Part shown: positions 1-5,042 of the stretch, piece by piece | Layout: every line of letters begins with the position of its first letter | Numbering within the stretch: the stretch's first letter is position 1 | Origin: Treponema sp. | Lineage (GTDB): Bacteria > Spirochaetota > Spirochaetia > Treponematales > Breznakiellaceae | Length of the DNA stretch: 6,310 nt | NCBI GenBank assembly: GCA_031266255.1 | Contig: JAISBK010000143.1 | Location: 1-6,310, forward strand | Direction of reading: 5' to 3' | Notes under the pieces: model-generated | What the model saw: only the letters and a program-made list of their open reading frames with translations | What the model was told of the DNA's origin: nothing | Databases searched by the model: none | Program-made: the position numbers and the translations under genes

Positions 1-18
1 CCCCCCCCCCCCCCCCCC
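1..18. repeat. Poly-C homopolymer tract at the window edge
   Basis: Eighteen consecutive C residues open the window, so the true length of the run is unknown. Long G/C homopolymers in spirochaetes can act as slippage-prone phase-variation tracts near promoters or gene starts; that role here is inference. On the minus strand an ATG at 27-25 would read M-N-S and then run into Gly codons, but it has no ribosome binding site. An EcoRI-type GAATTC (20-25) follows directly, so a cloning or contig-edge artefact is also possible. Confidence 0.6.
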
Positions 19-147
19 AGAATTCATTGCAACATAAGGACTTACAAGCTATTTTCACAATAGTAATACTACCTTTTTATAACCGCGTATCGCCGTTTTT
101 TATAGACTGCATCATACCCCGGTATTAGAGCCGGTTTATCTGCAACC

Positions 148-189
148 CAAGTGCTTACGGAGTTTTTGCAATATCCGTAAAACCACTTG
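148..189. other. Long imperfect stem-loop in a gene-free region
   Basis: CAAGTG (148-153) pairs with CACTTG (184-189) and TTACGGA (155-161) pairs with TCCGTAA (174-180). That gives 13 Watson-Crick pairs, interrupted only by C154 opposite AAC 181-183, with a 12-nt apical loop. There is no adjacent T-run, so it is not a standard intrinsic terminator. It could belong to a small RNA or be the end of a mobile or repeat unit; nothing in the window decides between these. The rest of 19-299 shows AT-rich sequence without a supportable gene. Confidence 0.5.
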
Positions 190-299
190 TATTGATCTAT
201 AGCACATTCGTTTTTGTTTGTCTAGGGCATTTTAAATATTTCTGTAAAATAAAAAAAATAACAAGGCGTTTAAAAGAAAATATGACCAGCAGAAGACAC

Positions 300-328
300 T
301 TGACATTTTTAAGCCTTTAAGGTGTTAT
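300..328 (+). promoter_or_regulatory. Candidate sigma-70 promoter of the YjbQ-family gene
   Basis: A perfect -35 box TTGACA (300-305) is followed after 17 bp by TGTTAT (323-328), a 4/6 match to the -10 consensus. This geometry puts the transcription start on the A of the ATG at 335, so the mRNA may be leaderless. A perfect TATAAT at 329-334 touches the start codon but sits 23 bp from the -35 box, which is too far for normal use. AAGGTG at 319-324 could instead serve as a ribosome binding site on a longer transcript. Confidence 0.4.
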
Positions 329-334
329 TATAAT

Positions 335-751
335 ATGACTTCTTTAGCAAGTTTTACCGTAAGAAGTACCAGGAAACACGAATGGATCAACATCACGGTT
401 GAGGTTCAAAACCTTGTGGCCGCCTCAGGGATTGCGGAAGGGATCTGCGTGGTCTTTGTCCCCCATACCACTGCGGCGCTGACCCTTAACGAAAATGCCG
501 ATCCCGACGTCCCTGTGGATGTTCAGTTGGCCTTGGATGCGATTTCTCCAGAGCGAAGAGAATTCCGCCACCGGGAAGGAAATTCCGCAGCCCATACTCA
601 GACGAGCTTGGTAGGGTCATCCGTCACCCTCATCCTTACCCAGGGAGTTCTGCTCTTGGGTACTTGGCAGGGGATATGGTTTACTGAGTATGACGGCCCG
701 AGGACCCGAAAAGTCCATGTCCAAGTTTTGGGGGAACGGCCAGCCCTTTAG
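335..751 (+). CDS. YjbQ/UPF0047 family protein (secondary thiamine-phosphate synthase type)
   Basis: A cytosolic protein of 138 residues, the usual length for this single-domain family (PF01894). The conserved blocks appear in order: HTTAALTLNENADPDV in the first half, the GNSAAHTQTSLVG region in the middle, and GTWQGIWFTEYDGPRTRKV near the C-terminus, ending in the typical VQVLGE strand. The conserved histidines of the HTTA and AAH motifs are present. Some family members show weak thiamine-phosphate synthase activity, but their real role is poorly settled, so the name should be read as family membership. The ATG at 335 is the only start that keeps the first beta strand. A candidate promoter lies directly upstream and a weak AAGGTG may be the ribosome binding site. 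The next gene begins 91 bp downstream, so co-transcription is possible but not shown. Confidence 0.9.
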   Translation: MTSLASFTVRSTRKHEWINITVEVQNLVAASGIAEGICVVFVPHTTAALTLNENADPDVPVDVQLALDAISPERREFRHREGNSAAHTQTSLVGSSVTLILTQGVLLLGTWQGIWFTEYDGPRTRKVHVQVLGERPAL

Positions 752-842
752 TATATGCTTCAGCCGGGGCCTGGTTTTGAGTAATGAAAAAACGCTGACA
801 TACGGTATCGGAAAAATGAGGTATATTTAAATCAGTAGTATT

Positions 843-1646
843 ATGAACTATTTATATGAAACTCATCTGCATACCTGCCAGGCAAGCGCCTGCGCCATTT
901 CCCGGGGACGGGACTATATACGGGCTTATAAGGCATTAGGCTATACCGGCATCATCGTTACGGATCACTTTTTTAATGGCAATTCCTGCTTAAACCGGAA
1001 CTTGTCCTGGGAAGACTGGGTGAACCACTTCTGCCGGGGATATGAGGAAGCTCGAGTAGCCGGGGAACAGCAGGGACTGGATGTCTTCTTCGGATGGGAG
1101 GAAACCTTTGACGGAGACGATTACCTGGTCTATGGACTGGATAAGGAGTGGCTCTTGCAGCACCCTGAAGCCGCGCATTGGACTCGCCGGGAACAGTACG
1201 AGGCCGTACGGTTTTATGGCGGCTGTGTGGTGCAGGCCCACCCCTTCAGACAGCATTATTATATTGATACTATTCATTTATCGACCGCGTGTGTGGATGC
1301 CGTGGAAGTAGCCAATGCGGGTAATCACGAACAATCCTATGATGCCTTGGCTATGAAATACGCGCAAGCCTTGGGGCTGCCGATAACTGCAGGTACGGAT
1401 ATACACGACGCAGCGGATCTCCGGCATCCTGATAGGATCTTCGGCGTATATCTGGATCGGAAGCTGCATACTATTCAGGATTATGTAGCTGCTATCCGTG
1501 AACATACCCTGGGGAGCCTGCGGATGAGTCCAGGGCGCTGCGATTTCCAGGGGAATGAGCAGGTAAAACTGCTGGTGGATATCCGGGATAAGGATGACCG
1601 GTGTACCGGTGAAGATCTCTGGGATTTGCTGGAACGTCTGCCCTAG
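843..1646 (+). CDS. PHP-domain metal-dependent phosphoesterase
   Basis: A 267-residue protein of the PHP (polymerase and histidinol phosphatase) superfamily, probably a cytosolic metal-dependent phosphoesterase acting on an unknown small molecule. The metal-binding set is visible in order: ETHLHT (H8, H10), TDHF (D41, H42), GWEE (E86), QAHPFR (H133), the VEV segment around E155, and GTDIHD (D186, H188). All expected ligands appear intact, so the enzyme is likely active. It is a stand-alone PHP protein, with no polymerase or histidinol-phosphatase extension and no signal peptide. The ATG at 843 is well supported because motif I begins only seven residues in, but there is no clear ribosome binding site in front of it; the nearest purine patch (GAGG, 818-821) is too far away. 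The substrate cannot be inferred from the neighbours. Confidence 0.85.
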   Translation: MNYLYETHLHTCQASACAISRGRDYIRAYKALGYTGIIVTDHFFNGNSCLNRNLSWEDWVNHFCRGYEEARVAGEQQGLDVFFGWEETFDGDDYLVYGLDKEWLLQHPEAAHWTRREQYEAVRFYGGCVVQAHPFRQHYYIDTIHLSTACVDAVEVANAGNHEQSYDALAMKYAQALGLPITAGTDIHDAADLRHPDRIFGVYLDRKLHTIQDYVAAIREHTLGSLRMSPGRCDFQGNEQVKLLVDIRDKDDRCTGEDLWDLLERLP

Positions 1647-1652
1647 GGGGTC

Positions 1653-1671
1653 GGGGGCGGAAGCCGCCCCC
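1653..1671. other. GC-rich perfect hairpin after the PHP gene
   Basis: GGGGGCGG (1653-1660) and CCGCCCCC (1664-1671) form eight perfect pairs around the 3-nt loop AAG, starting six bases after the PHP stop codon. No T-run follows, so it is not a classical intrinsic terminator. It may be a REP-like palindrome or an mRNA 3'-end stabiliser, and could weakly separate the PHP gene from gpmI. Confidence 0.6.
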
Positions 1672-1698
1672 ACAGTAACCTGATCTCTGAGCTTGTCC

Positions 1699-1733
1699 TA
1701 GACTGGTTTTTAGGGTCCTGTTATACCTATACT
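1699..1733 (+). promoter_or_regulatory. Weak candidate promoter for gpmI
   Basis: TAGACT (1699-1704, 4/6) with a 17-bp spacer reaches TATACC (1722-1727, 4/6). A better -10-like TATACT (1728-1733, 5/6) follows, but no matching -35 box is seen for it. The position, 30-70 bp before the coding region and after a GC-rich hairpin, fits a separate gpmI promoter, but the boxes alone are not persuasive. Confidence 0.25.
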
Positions 1734-1765
1734 ACAAGCATATGAGTAAACAAAGGAGTGTTTAG

Positions 1766-3433
1766 TTGGAAACGCTTAAAAAGAATCCTGTATGGAAAGG
1801 CCGCCGGGGTCCGGTGGTGCTGGTCATTATGGATGGAGTCGGATACGGCAAATACAAGGACGGCGACGCCGTAGCCGATTCTAAGATGTATCATTTAACT
1901 GCCCTTGAATCCCAAAATCCCCATACCCAATTAAAGGCCCACGGAAAAGCAGTAGGGCTTCCCTCGGATGATGATATGGGCAATAGTGAGGTCGGCCATA
2001 ATGCTATGGGCTGCGGCAGGGTCTTTAACCAAGGAGCGGCCTTGGTCTCCCAATCTATTGAAAGGGGGACGCTGTTTACCGGTCAGGCCTGGAAAGATCT
2101 CCTGTCCACGGTGCAGGACTCCCACGGAACCTTACATTTCATCGGCCTTTTTTCTGATGGTAATGTACATAGCCATGTGAACCACCTCAAGGCTATGATC
2201 CAGCACGCGAAACAGGAGGGGATCCACAAGGTGCGGATCCACGTCCTGTTTGATGGTCGGGATGTAGGGGAAACCAGCGCCTTGGACTACTTGGATCCTT
2301 TTGAGGCGTTTTTACAAGCCCTGGGTTCGCCAGACTTTGATGCCCGGATCGCGTCTGGTGGAGGGCGGATGTGGATCACCATGGATCGCTACGGAGCAGA
2401 CTGGTCCATGGTTGAACGGGGCTGGAAAACCCATGTCCACGGCGAAGCTCGGCAATTCACTTCTGCCCGGGAAGCCGTGGAAACCTATCGTAAGGAAATT
2501 CCCGGTATTATTGACCAAGACCTGAAGGAATTTACGGTGGCAGAACAGGGGGTTCCTATTGGCATCATCCAAGACGGGGATTCGGTGGTGTACTTCAATT
2601 TCCGGGGGGATCGAGCCTTGGAAATCACCGCTGCTTTTGAGGAAGAAGGGTTCAGCCATTTTGACCGGGGCCGGCGGCCCAAGGTTTGCTACGCAGGAAT
2701 GATGGAATATGACGGCGACACCCATGTACCGCGGCGGTACCTGGTGAGTCCTCCGTCTATCGACCGAACCATGGGGGAATACCTGGCTGCCGCGGGGGTG
2801 CGAACCCTGGCGATCTCTGAGACCCAGAAGTACGGCCATGTAACCTATTTCTTTAACGGCAACCGAACCGGCAAATTTGACGAGGCCCTGGAAACATACC
2901 AGGAGATTAAGAGCGATGTGGTGCCTTTTGAGCAACGGCCTTGGATGAAATGTGCAGAAATCACCGATGTGGTGGTTCAGGCCATGGGTTCCGGGAAGTA
3001 TGATTTCATCAGGCTCAACTATCCTAATGGGGACATGGTAGGTCATACCGGGATATACCAGGCAGTGATCTGTGCCATGGAAGGGATGGACCTCCAGCTT
3101 GGACGACTTGCCAAGGCTGCACAAGAAGCAGGGGCCATACTGGTGATCACCGCGGATCACGGCAATTCAGACGATATGTTTGAGCATCAGAAGAAAACCG
3201 GGGCAGTGGTATACAAGGCCGACGGAAGTCCCAAGGCCAAAACCAGTCATAGTCTCAATCCGGTACCGTGTATCATCCATGATCCTGAATATAAAGGAGA
3301 ATACCTCAGAGAGCCTTATGACGGGGCGTTACGGGAGGGGCTGGGGATCAGTTCCCTTGCCGCAACCTGTATGGGCCTTTTGGGTTTTGTGCCCCCTGGA
3401 GATTATGATCCTGCGGTGTTCCACCTGAAATAG
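1766..3433 (+). CDS. gpmI: 2,3-bisphosphoglycerate-independent phosphoglycerate mutase (TTG start)
   Basis: This enzyme interconverts 3- and 2-phosphoglycerate in glycolysis and gluconeogenesis in the cytosol, using two metal ions (usually Mn2+) and a phosphoserine intermediate. Its alkaline-phosphatase-fold motifs are complete: MDGVGYG (D23), MGNSEVGH with nucleophile S74, SDGNVHSH (H135), DGRD (R165, D166), DRYG (R208), FRGDR (R280, R283), TQKYGHVTYFFNG (K355), NGDMVGHTG (D423, H427), ADHGNSD (D464, H465) and KTSHS (H495). At 555 residues it is longer than the roughly 510 usual in bacteria; part of the excess is an insertion at about 470-492, between ADHGN and KTSHS, as in the longer plant-like class. 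The TTG start at 1766 is chosen because AAAGGAG (1752-1758) sits seven bases upstream and the next Met already lies in the first active-site motif. An in-frame stop directly precedes the start codon. Confidence 0.96.
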   Translation: METLKKNPVWKGRRGPVVLVIMDGVGYGKYKDGDAVADSKMYHLTALESQNPHTQLKAHGKAVGLPSDDDMGNSEVGHNAMGCGRVFNQGAALVSQSIERGTLFTGQAWKDLLSTVQDSHGTLHFIGLFSDGNVHSHVNHLKAMIQHAKQEGIHKVRIHVLFDGRDVGETSALDYLDPFEAFLQALGSPDFDARIASGGGRMWITMDRYGADWSMVERGWKTHVHGEARQFTSAREAVETYRKEIPGIIDQDLKEFTVAEQGVPIGIIQDGDSVVYFNFRGDRALEITAAFEEEGFSHFDRGRRPKVCYAGMMEYDGDTHVPRRYLVSPPSIDRTMGEYLAAAGVRTLAISETQKYGHVTYFFNGNRTGKFDEALETYQEIKSDVVPFEQRPWMKCAEITDVVVQAMGSGKYDFIRLNYPNGDMVGHTGIYQAVICAMEGMDLQLGRLAKAAQEAGAILVITADHGNSDDMFEHQKKTGAVVYKADGSPKAKTSHSLNPVPCIIHDPEYKGEYLREPYDGALREGLGISSLAATCMGLLGFVPPGDYDPAVFHLK

Positions 3434-3464
3434 GTTTCTTCTTAGGTCAGCTTCTCACCAGGGA

Positions 3465-3508
3465 ACAGGCGGCTTTATCGGTACTTTTTACCAGAGCGGG
3501 TCGCCTGT
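3465..3508. terminator. Imperfect stem-loop between gpmI and the convergent antitoxin gene
   Basis: ACAGGCG (3465-3471) pairs perfectly with CGCCTGT (3502-3508). Inside, GCT (3472-3474) can pair with AGC (3495-3497), and GGTA (3480-3483) with TACC (3489-3492) around the loop CTTTT. It lies between two convergent transcription units, which suits a two-way terminator, but neither side carries a T-run. It could equally be a structural boundary of the accessory block. The tandem repeat CCCAAGAAA x2 follows at 3534-3551. Confidence 0.35.
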
Positions 3509-3559
3509 GAAAAATCAGCTAGAAACCACACTGCCCAAGAAACCCAAGAAAACGGAACT

Positions 3560-3832
3560 TTATGTTAGGGAAATGGTGATTTTTTTACCTAACAATGATG
3601 CAAATCGTTCCAACGTCTCAATCGAATTATTAAAATTCGGATTTAGAATATTATCAATCGCAACACGAGATGTATTCATTTTTTTTGCCATATACGCCTT
3701 GGTCAGACTCTGAGATTTCATTGCTTGTTCAAGCTGGAATACAAGGAGCTTTTTTGCAGCAAGTTTTTTAGCTTCCTCGTAAAGCCCTTGTTCTTTCATA
3801 AAATCATCAAAATTATCACCAATACCCTTCAT
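3560..3832 (-). CDS. XRE-family antitoxin of a HigBA-type module
   Basis: A 90-residue DNA-binding protein, taken as the antitoxin of the Gp49-like toxin encoded just upstream in the same operon. The pattern is a known HigA-like family: an N-terminal NFDDFMKEQGLYEEAKKLA helix region, LVFQLEQAMKSQSLTKAYMAKKM leading into the helix-turn-helix (about 43-63), then MNTSRVAIDNILNP and the C-terminal IETLERFASLLGKKITISL. Antitoxins of this class bind the toxin and repress their own promoter. The ATG at 3832 is preferred because GAGGAG lies seven bases upstream on the minus strand. An in-frame TTG at 3847 would extend the protein by five residues but would place that ribosome binding site inside the gene. 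The order toxin then antitoxin is typical of higBA. The gene and its surroundings are clearly AT-richer than gpmI, suggesting acquisition. Confidence 0.88.
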   Translation of the reverse strand: MKGIGDNFDDFMKEQGLYEEAKKLAAKKLLVFQLEQAMKSQSLTKAYMAKKMNTSRVAIDNILNPNFNNSIETLERFASLLGKKITISLT

Positions 3833-3865
3833 TACCCTACTCCTCAAAAAAATTAAGCACTATCA

Positions 3866-3889
3866 GGGCTCCGAACTAAATCGAAGCCC
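3866..3889 (-). promoter_or_regulatory. Intergenic hairpin between toxin and antitoxin genes
   Basis: In the minus-strand transcript, GGGCUUCG and CGGAGCCC form eight pairs around an 8-nt loop in the 69-bp gap between the two genes. One pair is a G-U wobble that can form only in RNA copied from this strand (the plus-strand copy has a C-A mismatch), so the fold fits the operon's own mRNA. A run of seven U (3852-3846) follows 13 bases later, too far for a normal terminator. It might tune antitoxin expression or protect a processed end; this is inference. Confidence 0.45.
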
Positions 3890-3901
3890 CATTAAAATGA
3901 T

Positions 3902-4267
3902 CTATTTCTTTATTCTCGTACTTAAATTGTTGAATTCTTTTAGCCTATTTATCGCTATTTCTAATTCTTTAGGCGGTATCTTTTGGGTCTTTTTTACAAA
4001 CCCATGAAGAAGCACCATTTTTGTATTGGTAACCGTAAATAAAATACGACAAATCCCATCAGGGATAGTACTTCGTACTTCCCATAAACCAATGTCCACT
4101 TTTCTAACAAGAGGTAGTCCTACCGGAAACTCCTTTTGTACATTGTAAATATCAGCTCCAATCTCTTTTCTGTCCTCTTTTGGTCTGCTCGTTAAGAACG
4201 CTTTTACTGGTTGATTGCCTGCATCAGACTCAAAGAAAACAACTTCTAAAGGCTTTTGTCTCTTCAC
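3902..4267 (-). CDS. HigB/RelE-type toxin (phage-derived Gp49-like family)
   Basis: A 121-residue protein of the Gp49-like branch (PF05973) of the RelE/HigB superfamily, whose members usually inhibit translation by cutting mRNA at the ribosome. Family blocks run in order: VVFFESDAGNQPVKAFL, PKEDRKEIGADIYNVQ, LPLVRKVDIGLWEVRS (R55, K56, R65), DGICRILFTV (R74) and MVLLHGFVKKTQKIPP (H88, K92, K93, K96), then a C-terminal helix. The basic residues expected in the active cleft look intact, so the toxin is probably functional. The start is GTG at 4267, backed by a near-perfect AAGGAGG (4279-4273) five bases upstream. The cognate XRE antitoxin gene follows after 69 bp. The family assignment is firm; mRNA cleavage is known of relatives, not shown here. 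Confidence 0.9.
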   Translation of the reverse strand: MKRQKPLEVVFFESDAGNQPVKAFLTSRPKEDRKEIGADIYNVQKEFPVGLPLVRKVDIGLWEVRSTIPDGICRILFTVTNTKMVLLHGFVKKTQKIPPKELEIAINRLKEFNNLSTRIKK

Positions 4268-4295
4268 TTACACCTCCTTAAATAAGATTGTTTAT

Positions 4296-4314
4296 AATGT
4301 ACATTAAAATGTAC
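4296..4314. promoter_or_regulatory. Candidate antitoxin operator (overlapping palindromes)
   Basis: A perfect inverted repeat, GTACATTTTAATGTAC on the minus strand (4314-4299), has 7-bp arms around two bases. It overlaps a second palindrome, AATGTACATT (4296-4305), so the half-site AATGTAC recurs at 4296 and 4308, 12 bp apart. It covers the -10 box and part of the spacer, where a dimeric XRE antitoxin would block RNA polymerase. Autoregulation is usual for HigA-like proteins; binding here is inferred from position and symmetry. Confidence 0.55.
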
Positions 4315-4324
4315 TCCTTGTCAA
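4296..4324 (-). promoter_or_regulatory. Promoter of the higBA-type operon
   Basis: Read on the minus strand, a perfect TTGACA (4324-4319) is followed after exactly 17 bp by TACATT (4301-4296, 4/6 match to -10). Transcription would start near 4289, giving a leader of about 21 nt that contains the strong ribosome binding site of the toxin gene. The candidate antitoxin operator overlaps the -10 box and spacer. Confidence 0.6.
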
Positions 4325-4395
4325 GTCATTCAAAAATTACGGTTTCGTTTAAGGGCCATCATACGTTGTGGATCATCGCCAGCCTCTGTTTTCTC

Positions 4396-4424
4396 TTGAT
4401 AAGTATAGCATAAGGTAATACATT
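4396..4424 (+). promoter_or_regulatory. Promoter of the brnTA operon
   Basis: TTGATA (4396-4401, 5/6) is followed after 17 bp by TACATT (4419-4424, 4/6), the same -10 variant as in the divergent higBA promoter. The predicted start falls on the A of the brnT ATG at 4431, so brnT may be translated from a leaderless mRNA; only a distant AAGG (4412-4415) could serve as a ribosome binding site. No clear palindrome marks a BrnA operator. Confidence 0.45.
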
Positions 4425-4430
4425 CTAATC

Positions 4431-4748
4431 ATGCCATTACCCGGTATTGAATGGGACGAAGCTAAAAACGCGGTAAACAAAGTCCTTCATCATATTGACT
4501 TTGAAGATGTTCAATATATTTTCTCCGATTCAAACCGGCTTGAACGCATAGACCAGAGTACAGAGAATGACTCAACGGAAGAACGAGTCCAAACTCTGGG
4601 CATGGTTGGGAAGGTGCTTTTTGCAGTTTATACCGAACGAGGTGAACATAAGCGCCTTATATCAGCTCGCCTGGCAACAAAGGCAGAGAGGAGATCTTAC
4701 TATGGCTATTATCACATCGACGGTTCCGGTTGGTACAAAGCCTCCTAA
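4431..4748 (+). CDS. brnT: BrnT-family ribonuclease toxin
   Basis: A 105-residue toxin of the BrnT family (PF04365), a RelE-like fold whose studied members degrade RNA and are neutralised by BrnA. Visible landmarks are IEWDEAKNAVNKVLHHIDFEDV (7-27) with the family WDxxKxxxN pattern, the hydrophobic strand KVLFAVYTERGEHKRLISAR (61-80) and ATKAERRSYY (82-91). The charged residues E69, R70, R75, R80, E86, R87 and R88 are in place, so the toxin looks intact. Residues 92-105 extend beyond the usual family core and lie in the region that also encodes the start of brnA. The ATG at 4431 follows the candidate promoter directly, without a good ribosome binding site. It is transcribed divergently from the neighbouring higBA-type pair. 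Confidence 0.88.
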   Translation: MPLPGIEWDEAKNAVNKVLHHIDFEDVQYIFSDSNRLERIDQSTENDSTEERVQTLGMVGKVLFAVYTERGEHKRLISARLATKAERRSYYGYYHIDGSGWYKAS

Positions 4749-5019
4749 AGACGTAATCAGGAGGATAAAAAAAGCGGCTCAATATCCTATCACTTTTACC
4801 GAGGATTGCCCGGAATCCTCCCCGGAAGCCTTACAAGAATTCGCACACCTAGCAGCCGAACGAAACCGGCGTAAAAAGAAACAGGCGGTAACTATCCGTA
4901 TTGCCCCGGATGTCCTTGAAAGGTATAAAATCATGGGTAAAGGGTATACCGGTATTATGGCTGATGTCCTGAAATACGCGGTCAATAATCCTGATATTCT
5001 TACCGAAGCAATAAAATAA
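4702..5019 (+). CDS. brnA: BrnA-family antitoxin
   Basis: A 105-residue BrnA antitoxin (PF14384). The diagnostic C-terminal block is KKKQAVTIRIAPDVLERYK followed by IMGKGYTGIMADVLKYAV (58-94), a ribbon-helix-helix-like DNA-binding module; the acidic and helical N-terminal half probably wraps the BrnT toxin. The ATG at 4702 is chosen because AGGAG (4689-4693) lies eight bases upstream and translation from here gives a normal family length; the same frame stays open further upstream only inside brnT. It overlaps brnT by 47 nt, which suggests translational coupling. By analogy with characterised pairs it should repress the shared promoter alone and together with BrnT. The next gene starts 23 bp after its stop and is probably co-transcribed. 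Confidence 0.87.
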   Translation: MAIITSTVPVGTKPPKDVIRRIKKAAQYPITFTEDCPESSPEALQEFAHLAAERNRRKKKQAVTIRIAPDVLERYKIMGKGYTGIMADVLKYAVNNPDILTEAIK

Positions 5020-5042
5020 CCATCCAAGGTGAGGAAAAGAGC

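Noticed and set aside
148..189. Integron attC site, considered because TA genes often travel in cassettes
   Set aside because: No integrase, no matching second site and no convincing conserved attC core motifs were found, and the TA genes lie far away in opposite orientations.
2312..3160. Long open frame (282 codons) on the minus strand inside gpmI
   Set aside because: It is antisense to a complete, motif-rich gpmI, shows no family motif, and is explained by the codon composition of the forward gene.
3564..3593. GTTAGG/CCTAAC inverted repeat at the end of the antitoxin gene
   Set aside because: Only six pairs with an 18-base loop, inside coding sequence and without a T-run after the stem; likely chance.
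3507..3713. Forward open frame of 68 codons starting GTG
   Set aside because: Most of it is antisense to the XRE antitoxin, it lacks a ribosome binding site, and its hydrophobic end mirrors the reverse complement of the antitoxin gene.
3845..3847. TTG as the start of the XRE antitoxin
   Set aside because: This codon overlaps the GAGGAG ribosome binding site that serves the ATG at 3832, so the downstream ATG is the better start.
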